Notes under the pieces: generated by a model | The model's database searches: none | The model's input: the letters and a program-made list of their open reading frames with translations, nothing else | What the model was told of the DNA's origin: nothing | Translations under genes and position numbers: made by a program | Origin: Branchiostoma belcheri | Lineage: Eukaryota; Chordata; Leptocardii; Amphioxiformes; Branchiostomatidae | Assembly: GCF_001625305.1 (NCBI RefSeq) | Contig: NW_017803885.1 | Coordinates: 124,975 to 188,974, forward strand | DNA: 64,000 nt | Direction of reading: 5' to 3' | In this document: positions 10,806 to 19,560 of the stretch, piece after piece | Layout of the letters: each line of letters begins with the position of its first letter | How positions within the stretch are numbered: position 1 is the stretch's first letter

Positions 10806-13800
10806 ATGAACGTAAGAAACCCTGAGCACCCCAGCGCGGTTCTGCGCGATCTGAATAGACAGAGGGAGCGGGCGGAACTGACTGATGTTATACTGGAGGT
10901 GGAAGGGAAGAGGTCAGTTGGAGCTCGAGCGATGGGGAGGGGGGCAAGTCTGTAGCTGTGGGATCGAACATCCCTTTTACCGCATACCACAGTTAACACA
11001 GTGTTGTATAACCTCCTTGGTACAACCCCAGCAAAACTACTCTCCATGCAGAGTTTTGGGTTTTGGGTTATTTTTGGTTGGGGGAAAAAATGTCAGTGCA
11101 AAAAAGAAACCCAGATAAATTTAAACGCCAAAATTCAATAACCCCAAACCTAAATCTCTGCTAAAAGTAAGCAAAACAATTCTAGTGTTATATTATTATA
11201 TTTATGTTAACCATTGCAGAAGGGAAACATTTTCTTTTACTCAGTGTCTTCTTCTTCTTCTTCTCCAAACATATAAAGTCAATGACCTGGACCAGAAGTC
11301 TGTCACCATGGTAACTGGTGCTGTAGCAGACACCCTGTGGTGTTGAGTTACATTATGTAGTGTTATATTAGTTTTATTACCATACTCCCCAGTTTCCCGT
11401 GCCACCGCGCCGTCCTGTCCTGCTGCAGTCCAAACTTCCGTGCCATGTTCACCATGGTAACTGGTGCTGTAGCAGACACTCCGTGGTGTTGGGTTACATT
11501 ATGTAGTGTTATGTTACCATACTCCCCAGTTTCCCGTGCCACCGCGCAGTCCTGGCCTGCTGCAGTCCCTACTTCCGTGCCATGTTCACCAGCAGCTACG
11601 CCGAGGCCAGACAGGACAGGGTCAGCATCCGGGACGTCAGTGCAGTTGCCATGGCAGCAGTTCTGGACTACGCCTACACCGGTTGCCTGGATACGGAGCC
11701 AGACCAGGTGCAGGCTGTGATGTCAGCTGCTAAACTGCTCCAGGTTAGTCTGGGCCAAGTTACTTGTGTGTAAGTTTATTCAGGTACTAGTACAGGTACA
11801 TACCATACATTTATACCATACTCGGGCTGCAATAACATTTGATAACAGTGTTCCGGACTGGGCCGTACTTTATGATACGGCCCGGGCTTCCATGGCTTCC
11901 TGAGAACGATTTGAACGCCTTTTGCCCTAACCACGTGTGCCCCTTTCAAAAATTCGAATACAGAATTTGTACATTGAAATCAATGTTCTTGCATTTTTGG
12001 GTGTTGGGACATCAACTTTTACCTCATTTCACATTGAAAGACATGTTTTCTTGGTTTGGTATGACATTGATAAAATACAACACAGTGTATTCCACATCAC
12101 CCTCGTTCCCAGCCCTCCCATGAATCAAATCGCCCTTCAGTCTTTGGTCAAGTAAATGTCTTTTGGCGTATCTTATTACCCGGATGTCTAACCTTCATCG
12201 ATGTAACCATGTTTGTTGCCTGTAGGTGGATTTTGTATGCCATAAGGCAGCAGAGTACATGAAGGCCCATCTGGATGTGTCCAACTCTGCCGATGTCCTG
12301 ATGTATGCCGACATGCTGGGGGACTCTGGTCTGCTGGAGGCCAGTGAGAAATACATTGCATCCAGGTGAGATTTGATAGCCTTTATCTACACTTTGCAAT
12401 CCAAATTATATTCATTATGTTTACACGTACCTTTGCAGATGGAAATCGTATTGTTTTTGCTCTGTTTCTTCTTTTCCAAAGAACTTGGTCAATGACCTGG
12501 ATCCCACTGCTATCACCATGGTAACCGGTGTTGTACCGGACACCCTGTGGTGTAGGGTTACATCATATAGCAAGTTGGAGAGGCTGGTGACCATGTATAT
12601 GAATGTGTTTGAGCAAGAATAAACAGATCAGCAGTTTGTTAGTGTAGGCCATGTGCAGGGGAACATTATGCATTTGCATATGAAAATGTTACCTTTGTAG
12701 TTGATTGTTTTTTTCTAAACAGCAATAGCTTCAGGAAGAGAATTTGCAGTCACAATTTTTGTGTGCTTTTTACACGTTTGAATCAACCCCTTGCAAATGT
12801 AACATTCCCAGGTTCAGGGAGGCAGTGCTACAACCCTCCTTCCTGCAGCTGTCTCTGTCCCAGCTCCTGTCATTGCTGGACAGGGACGATCTCATCTCCC
12901 AATCAGAAGACGACGTCGCCCAAGCCGCTCTAAAATGGATCGATTTCAACCAATCAGAGCGCTCGCAGCACCTCCCTGCCCTCTGCAAAATACTGCGCCA
13001 TCCCTTCATCAGTTCAGAACAGCGTGAAGAAATTGAGAGAAGGCGTCCGTCATCATCAGATGGTGCGTTAGTCTACAGCGGAAACACAAACCAGCGACTG
13101 GGGCAGAAGCGAACTGAAGTGCAGATCAACCTATCGCGTTATTTTGGTGCTGATCACAAGCCTTATTTCCCATGCTACGACCCTGCCACGGGCGCAGCAA
13201 ATTCTATAGACCTGCCTGCCGGCTTGGACGGGCAGTACGTTATGTCTATGGCGGCCACCCCTGAAGGGGACCTGTATCTGGCAGCAAATGTTAACGTTGG
13301 CAACAGAAGACAGGGCGGTCAGCAGGCATCGGAGATAAAGAAGAAGTTTTACCTGTACAACCACCTGCTGGGCACCTGGGAGCTGAGAAGTGTGATGATT
13401 ACAAAGTGGACCAGGTAGGTGCATTTTCCTTCAAGCTGCTGCTTTCTGAAGTATTGATGGTGGTTTGAAACCCTTGATAAGAAACATATTCAAACAGATT
13501 ATAGAATTAACAATTCAAACCTTAACCTGATTGAACCCACGACCAAACCCGGGTGCCAGCCCACATGCCAACGCTCTAACCACTCGGCTAAAAGGTCTAG
13601 ACCCATCAGCCGGGTCAGTTGGTAGCGCCTATAAAACCCCCACTGTTACATAACCAATCATGTTTTGAAAGAACTTCATTTAGTATGTTGGAAAGTATCA
13701 AAAAGTATAGGTCATTTGTTGTCGGCTAAATTTCCTGTTATCTTTGTAAAGTTTCTTACCCAGGTGTGAACTGGTGGCCCTCAACGGGTACATCTATGCG

Positions 13801-14487
13801 ATCGGAGGTGATCAAGAGAAAGGAATGGCAGAAAGGTACGACCCAAGCCGGGATGAGTGGACGTCCGTACCACCCTTCCCTCACCCCGTGTCCTTGCGAT
13901 CGGGGCTATGCGCCATGGCTCTTAATGACAGCATCTATGTCATCAGAAAGGAAGGCTGCCACTGCTTCAGTACTGCAGAAAACAGGTGGGACAGGATCGC
14001 CGACATGGTCGAACCCGCATGGTTTCCACGGGCCGTCACGTATCGGGGTAGAATCTACTGTGTGAACTCAATACACTCGGGGGTCCGTCCACCGACTTAT
14101 GTTGTGGCGTACGACCCTTTAGATGGCGTATGGAAGCGCACTGGGAGCGGCGAACCCATCGTTTACGACAACGGGACACAGATGTCACAGGAAGGGACCC
14201 ACAAATCAACCCTCCTGACACATGAGGACACACTGTACCTCTTTAGTACAGACATTATTCATAGCCTGAACAGCTATAGCTATTGGGAGGAATCCCCACG
14301 GCCCAGCAGGAGTTATGTTCACCAGTATTTGCCAGAAACTGACGCGTGGGTGGCCGTAACACAGGAAAACAAGCGCAGACTGCTTCCACCAAAGCTGTGC
14401 CGCTTCACTTTGACAGCTCTCATGGCGGCAAGGATGTTCCCAAGCTGGCTTGGGTATGACAGTTATCTGGATCGTGGGGATCTGTGA
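10806..14487 (+). CDS. BTB-BACK-kelch protein (KLHL/KBTBD type)
   Basis: Five exons, 10806-10912, 11530-11743, 12226-12365, 12812-13414 and 13764-14487, join to 1788 nt (595 aa). This is the normal size for kelch-like substrate adaptors of cullin-3 ubiquitin ligases. The BTB domain spans about residues 20-125: LTDVILEVEGK, then FPCHRAVLACCSPYFRAMF, then VLDYAYTG. A BACK domain follows (about 130-245: ADMLGDSGLLEASEKYI, FLQLSLSQLLSLLDRDDL, ALKWI). Kelch-type beta-propeller repeats fill the rest (about 255-570: LNGYIYAIGG, AERYDPSRDEW, LNDSIYVI, NRWDRIADM). The first kelch blades in exon 4 are weakly conserved. The start is the first ATG in frame upstream of the BTB core. Which KLHL/KBTBD subfamily it belongs to cannot be decided by eye. 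Exon 2 has a partial duplicate just upstream. Confidence 0.92.
11283..11600 (+). repeat. Tandem partial duplication of kelch exon 2 and its acceptor
   Basis: A block of about 145-165 bp at 11297-11451 is repeated at 11452-11598. Each copy runs from CACCATGGTAACTGGTGCTG through a TACTCCCCAG acceptor into the first ~57 nt of exon 2 (FPCHRAVL..CC.P.FRAMFT). Only the second copy continues into the full exon. The first copy codes FPCHRAVLSCCSPNFRAMF before running into the repeat, so it could only act as a truncated alternative exon. Confidence 0.85.
12480..12605 (+). repeat. Interspersed repeat 'CCATGGTAACTGGTG' family
   Basis: The phrase ATCACCATGGTAACCGGTGT, then GACACCCTGTGGTGT, GGGTTACAT and AGCAAGTTGGAGAGGCTGGT occurs here, twice at 11290-11515, and at 27225-27350 in the TNF-ligand gene. 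I do not recognise the family; no terminal repeats are obvious. Confidence 0.6.
13533..13603 (-). mobile_element. tRNA-derived SINE fragment
   Basis: The minus strand reads TAGCCGAGTGGTTAGAGCG (A-box-like) and, about 35 bases later, GTGGGTTCAATC (B-box-like). It lies in intron 4 of the kelch gene. It resembles a Ser/Leu-type tRNA head, but no proper acceptor stem forms, so it is not called as a tRNA gene. Confidence 0.45.
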
Positions 14488-14825
14488 GAGACCTGTGAGA
14501 GACCTGTGAGAGACCTGTGAGAGACGTGTGAGAGACCTGTGAGAGACGTGTGAGAGACCTGTGACAGAACTTTGAGAGACGTGTGAGAGACCTCTCAGAG
14601 ACCTGTGAGAGACGTGTGAGAGAACTTTTGGAGACGTGTGAGAGACCTGTCAGAGATCTGTAAGAGACCTGTGAGAGACCGGTGAGAGACATATTAGAGA
14701 TGTGTTAGAGAACGGTGAGAGACCTGTGAGAGACGTGTGAGAGACCTGTGAGAGACGTATTTAGAGACCTGTGAGAGATGTGTTAGAGATGTGTTAGAGA
14801 CCGGTGAGAGACCGGTGTGGACAAC
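14484..14825 (+). repeat. 11-bp minisatellite GAGACCTGTGA
   Basis: About 30 units of GAGACCTGTGA/GAGACGTGTGA start exactly at the stop codon of the kelch gene: the TGA stop is part of the first unit. The array forms the proximal 3' UTR. Later units degenerate (TTAGAGATGTG, GAGACCGGTGA). Confidence 0.9.
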
Positions 14826-14829
14826 TCAG

Positions 14830-15480
14830 CTGAAGACCATCTCAGAGTGGTAGTAGGGGAATAGCAAGTTCTGTACAAACCTATAAAGTCCATTTCCCTC
14901 TTTTTTTCCCTCTTTGCTTTACAGTACTAGTATACTACTTCAAAATGACATTCGTCCTATTTCTATTCCATAATAATCAATGGCTTATTTACTTGTGTTG
15001 AAATCTCAGCAAACAAGACCACACATCTCATGCATACTGATCACTGTCAGGTGAATGGAATATAGTTCACCGTAACACCATTACTGCCTGGCTATATGTA
15101 ACATGTTAATGTTGCTCAATTCTTTTTTTTAGTAGTTGATTATTTGTACAATACAGGAAATGAAAGATGTTGTATCTTCATGGAATACCTGGCGAGCTAT
15201 TTTTTTTGTAATCTCTTGGCAGACAAGCTGACATGGTTAGAAAAGCACAACCTATTTTAATTGATGGTCATCAGTACTAGAATTACATATTTTTATGCAT
15301 GTGAAGAAGTAGTACACACTTGTCAGATAGATACACTCGCTGGACCCAAAATCTCCATAACAAGAGCTCTGCATACAAACTCAAGTCACCTTAACATTTG
15401 TCCCGTCTCCATAATGATGGTAATGTTCTATCAAAGAGGTATAAAAAATCAAAGTTGCTGATTCCGAAGCTCCTTGGCCA
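14830..15480. other. No gene recognised
   Basis: Intergenic AT-rich sequence between the kelch gene's minisatellite and the next promoter. No motif or repeat was recognised. Confidence 0.4.
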
Positions 15481-15494
15481 AATAAAACATCGCG

Positions 15495-15665
15495 ATTGTT
15501 CCAGAACAAGGTAAAAGAATGATGACGATGACGTCACGGAGAAGAGCAGTTGTTCCAGAACAAGATCTGACCTCTCCATCGTCACCTTGGCGACGTTGAC
15601 GTCACAGAATCTCGTCGCCATGACGACGGTGACGTCACAGAATCGCGGTTGTTCCGGAACAAGGT
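15495..15665. promoter_or_regulatory. Promoter with three CRE palindromes and HSE-like repeats
   Basis: Three perfect TGACGTCA sites (15529-15536, 15597-15604, 15630-15637) alternate with near-palindromic TTGTTCCAGAACAA phrases (near 15497, 15551 and 15649; the last is TTGTTCCGGAACAA). TTCnnGAA is the heat-shock-element unit and TGACGTCA the CREB/ATF site. The cluster ends about 70 bp before the next gene's start codon, so a cAMP/stress-responsive promoter is inferred. The arrangement is itself partly a local tandem repeat. Confidence 0.65.
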
Positions 15666-15736
15666 ACCAAGTCTAACCCACCCTCCTGACTACGCAGTAC
15701 GTATACAGACGACAGTACAAGTGTTGTAAAAAAAAG

Positions 15737-16421
15737 ATGGCGATGTACGCTCACGGGTCTTTTCTGGCGGAATCTCGGCGTTCTGCGCAGAACAAGGGCA
15801 GTCAGAGGAACGAAATGTTCCTGACGTTAGAGCGACTGGAGGAGAGAGCCGCAAAGTACGTGTTTGTTTGTTTGTTTGTTTGTTTGTTTCTTCGCAAGAT
15901 GGCGATGTACGCATACGGGTCTGTTTGTGTTTCTATTTCTTTACTACTACCGATGTACGGGCCCGCATATTCCACTTTTCAAACAAAAGGCAATCAAAGT
16001 CTTTCATAACATCATTGGGATTTTGTCAGCAATTATTGTATCCAGAACCATGCCTATCTCTCTCGTTCTATGGCAGAATGGGTTAGGGTTAGGATCAGAC
16101 ACGTAGATTTAGCTATAGATCTATAGAATCCAAGAACGAAGATTTGGCCAAATAAGGCAAGCTCATGAACATTGACAACGGCGACGTTCGAAAACACTAA
16201 GAACGTTCTGGGCCTTTTGCGTTCATCAGGGATGTTAGCAACTGCAGTGTGTGTGTAGAGTTAGGATGGTCGGTCGGCAGACAATAAGGCGGCTGGAAAG
16301 GAGGGCCGGGAAGTAAGACTTCATTCACAACTGGGGTGTTTGTGGTTTGTGTCTCTCTCTTTCACTCTGTCTATCTCTCAGTGTCTGTTTCTCTCTGTCC
16401 TTCTTTCTCTCTGTTTCTATA

Positions 16422-16452
<31 letters not shown>

Positions 16453-18790
16453 TATGAGTAGATACAAAACATCTTCAGATGAAAACTTTCTACCTAGAAC
16501 TAACGGCCTTTACGTACCATCGCCGTCCCAGACTGCAGAAGGAGTTTGACAGCCTGCAGGAGTTTTCAGACGACTTGACGCGTCCGTTTGAGCGTTTGTG
16601 TATGTGTGTGTGTGCGTGCGTGTGTTTGTGTCTGGCTGTGCGTGTGTGACGACTAGATACAATCCATCTACTGAAGGATGCTACCTAAAACTTCACTATC
16701 GCCGTTCCAGACTACAGAAGGAGTTTGACAGCCTGCAGGAGTTTGCAGACGACCTGACCCGCCGGTACGAGCGACACGCCACCTACCTGTGCACGGAAGC
16801 GGTAAGGATGGACATTTTCCGCTGTATACTGGACCAACGGCTCTCTGACAGGGACAGGGAGTTACTCTGCAACTACATAGGTGCGTGTTTGTTTGTTTGT
16901 TTGTTTGTTTGTTTGTTTGTTTGTATCGCATAGCTAGTAAACCAGCGGGACTAGTAGCCCTCAGACAGGGAGGTTCTCTGTTACTACATAGGTGCGTGTT
17001 TGTTTGTTTGTTTGTTTGAGTGATAAGTTAGAGGCTGCATATCTTTATTCTATCATTGTTTTTTTTTTCTCACCACCATCACCGGTCACGCTGGGGAACG
17101 ACCACTCCCCTAAAGCACTAGACCCCGCGAGGGGTGTTGGTTAGTATTGTATAGAACTAGAACTAACATGCATTACTACGTTTCGGATGCTTGTCAGAAC
17201 CATGTTTTATCCAGAACCATGTTCAGACAAGGTTCTAGATAGCTCACACGTATCCTAAACCGTGCCTGGCGCAAATCTACGTTCTTGAATACGCAGAGAC
17301 TATCCCATTCAGGCATACTACCAGAAAGAGACACAATTCTGGATACAATAGTTTTGCACTAAGGCCATGTTGATTTGATTATATGGATGACATCCTCCGG
17401 GAGCCCCAAAACTGATGCGCGCGTGCGAATAAAAAAAAAGTTTGGCAAAGAAAAAAAGTTCTTTTCATTATGAAATCTACGTGGTCATGAGGGTTGAGCA
17501 AATGACACAGAATATGGTTTGGCAAATAATCTAGTCTTCAAATTCATTTCTTTACAATTTCGTCTTTTTTCGTTTGATTTTGGCATTCTACGACATTGGT
17601 ATAGTTTTTACTTATTTTTTGTATCTTACGGTATATTTTTGCTCATTTTGCAACTGTTTTGTACGATTTACAGTATGGTTGAAAACTTTTTTTTTTGGAA
17701 ACGGCCGAAAATTCATGCGCGCGCGGATGTCATCCATATAATCAAATCAACATGTCCTAAGTTATGGATACAACCTTCTCGCCCTGCAGGGTACTTCCTG
17801 TACTACGTCCTGGTGCGGATTGGCGAGGAACTGCCGCAGTACCGAACCGTCAGGTCCTACCGCCGCCTGAGGTCACGCGAGGACAGGGACCCCGCACTCA
17901 AGGCGCTCAGGTAGGTCATTGACCGAGCGGTCATTTAGGGACCCCGCCCTGAAAACTCTCTGATGAGGTCTTCATGTTGTATACAGCACTATGTTACGCT
18001 CGCCCCGGAGGCGTCGCCAAAAAGAAATTTTAATTCTGGTAAATTTTGAGTGAAAGGTCAATAAGCAACTACTATTATGGGCTGTGAGTCTCTGGCGTTC
18101 TACACTATAACATTTCTTTCTTTATTCACTCACTCACTCTCACTCGCTCATTCACTCACTCCCATTCACCCCCTCATTCAATCACTCACCCACCCACCCA
18201 CTCTCACTTACTCAGTCATTCACACTCACTCACACACTCACTCACTCACACACACTCTCTCACTTTCCCTCTCTCACTCACTCACACACACACTCACTCA
18301 CTCACTTTCCCTCCCTCCCTCACACACACTCACTCACTCACATTTCCCTCCCTCCCTCCCTCACTCACTTTTTCATCTAAACTTTCCAGATGCAGAATTA
18401 CAGGAGACCTTGGCATTGATGAGACAGTCTTCGAGGAACTTCTTCACTTCTACAAGGACTACTGCCACTGTCACTTACAAATCCGCCCATCAACCCACTC
18501 ACTCTCCCTCCCTCCCTCCCTCCTTCCGTCCCTCCCTCCTTCATTCATCTAATCTTTCCAGATGCAGAATTACAGGAGACCTCGGTATTGACGAGACAGT
18601 CTTCGAGGAGCTTCTCCACTTCTACAAGGACTACTGCCAGCCTGAGTACTTCTCCGTCTTAAAGATCGAAGAAAAACCCAAGGAGGAGGTTCTTAAGACG
18701 ATCCAGGCTAAGGTTCAGGAGCCGTGTCTGGCCCAAGGGCTGGCTAAGGTCGTCAACGTGGTGCACGAGAACTTTATGTTCGACCAGTGA
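15737..18790 (+). CDS. Unrecognised 212-residue alpha-helical protein
   Basis: Four exons, 15737-15855, 16711-16880, 17790-17910 and 18562-18790, join in frame (phases 2, 1 and 2) to 639 nt, 212 aa. All introns are GT/AG. The protein looks helical and charged. The N-terminal third is coiled-coil-like (LERLEERAAKLQKEFDSLQE). The middle has LSDRDRELLCNYIGYFLYYV, then a basic run (YRRLRSREDRD). The C-terminal third holds GIDETVFEELLHFYKDYC and ends VVNVVHENFMFDQ. No signal peptide or clear transmembrane segment. I do not recognise the family and assign no function. The start is the first ATG, preceded closely by the CRE promoter. Partial copies of exons 1, 2 and 4 lie in its introns and 3' flank. 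A longer open frame through 18077-18561 is a CACT-type simple repeat, not coding. Confidence 0.75.
16262..16316 (+). pseudogene. Relic copy of exon 1 end (unknown gene)
   Basis: The reading IRRLERRAGK followed by a GTAAG-like donor resembles the end of coding exon 1 (LERLEERAAK then GTACG). It lies inside intron 1. It looks like a diverged partial duplicate; whether it is ever spliced in cannot be told. Confidence 0.45.
16465..16595 (+). pseudogene. Relic copy of exon 2 start (unknown gene)
   Basis: The stretch around CAGAAGGAGTTTGACAGCCT, GAGTTTTCAGACGACTTGAC and a CGCCGTCCCAG acceptor is a partial copy of the true exon at 16711, about 180 bp upstream of it. The resemblance stops at CGTTTGAGCG, where a TG-rich simple repeat begins, so it lacks the second half of the exon. 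Confidence 0.75.
18118..18370 (+). repeat. CACT/CCCT-type simple repeat
   Basis: Degenerate (CACT)n, (CACA)n and (CCCT)n tracts, continued at 18492-18545. It creates a spurious Ser/Leu/Thr/His-rich open frame. Confidence 0.9.
18388..18478 (+). pseudogene. Partial upstream copy of exon 4 (unknown gene)
   Basis: It has the same CTTTCCAG acceptor and codes CRITGDLGIDETVFEELLHF, then YKDYC, before resemblance ends. It is 172 bp upstream of the real exon 4 (18562). If spliced in it would give a truncated C-terminus. Confidence 0.8.
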
Positions 18791-19165
18791 AAATTATAAT
18801 CATTGATCTATATATTTGTGTTTGTATCGGTATAAAAGTATGTCCTCATAGTATCTAATCGAACATGAGTATTTGTGTTTGAGTTAAACACAACAGTGTT
18901 TGTCCTGGGGGCTGGCTAGGGTTGCCTGCGTTGTACACGAGAACTTCATGTTTGACCAGTAAACATGGCAATTGTTGATGTGAACATTTTGTGTGCTTAT
19001 CAGTTAAACACAAAAATATGTCCTCGTCGTAAATGAAATTTTCATGTTTCACCAGGAAAAATTATAATTATTTATGTAAATATATGTGTTTGTATCGGTT
19101 AAACAAAAAATATGTCCTCAAAGTTTCTATCGTGTATTTATGTTTGACCAGTAAAAATGACAAAT
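18780..19165 (+). repeat. Tandem copies of the gene's 3' end (last codons plus UTR)
   Basis: A unit of about 110-150 bp carrying the last codons (ENFMFDQ) and the UTR phrase GTTTGTATCGGTTAAAC is repeated at about 18780, 18895, 19020 and 19125. The copies read GAGAACTTCATGTTTGACCAGTAAA, GAAATTTTCATGTTTCACCAG and TATTTATGTTTGACCAGTAA (paraphrased in parts of under 20 bases where exact). They diverge with distance. The last copy is followed by possible polyadenylation signals for both convergent genes. Confidence 0.75.
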
Positions 19166-19560
19166 ATTGATGTAAATATATCATACCATAATCACAGCAA
19201 CAACCTGCTTAGGACTTTCACAAATGACTTTATTGTACATCACAGATGTAAATACAACGTAGCTGTCTTTTTGTAATGAAAAAAAGGGGGAAAATAAAAA
19301 CTCAAAGAGATATTTTCAAAGGTGAGTTAGGTTCTTATTTTCTTGTTGTACATAAGTATACATAATTTCAAATTCATTTGCTTGTAAAACATACAGAACT
19401 CTAGGACTAGAGGAATCAACTTAAAACAGTCTGTATTTAAATCTTGTACACAAATTTTTCAGAGAGGGACTACATTCAGATTCAAGGTTTCCTTCCAGCC
19501 CCCTATTCCATTTTTATCTTAAAATATTTGAGAATCATCTGAAAACAAATTACGGCAGCC

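Noticed and set aside
10535-10825. 96-residue open frame upstream of the kelch gene
   Set aside because: No homology, and it overlaps the true start of the kelch gene in another frame.
14484-14825. Regular repeats that might suggest a CRISPR array
   Set aside because: The 11-bp units are directly adjacent with no spacers, in an animal genome; it is a minisatellite.
18077-18561. In-frame N-terminal extension of the unknown gene's last exon
   Set aside because: The extension is CACT/CCCT simple repeat plus the relic exon copy. A canonical acceptor at 18560-18561 joins in frame with exon 3.
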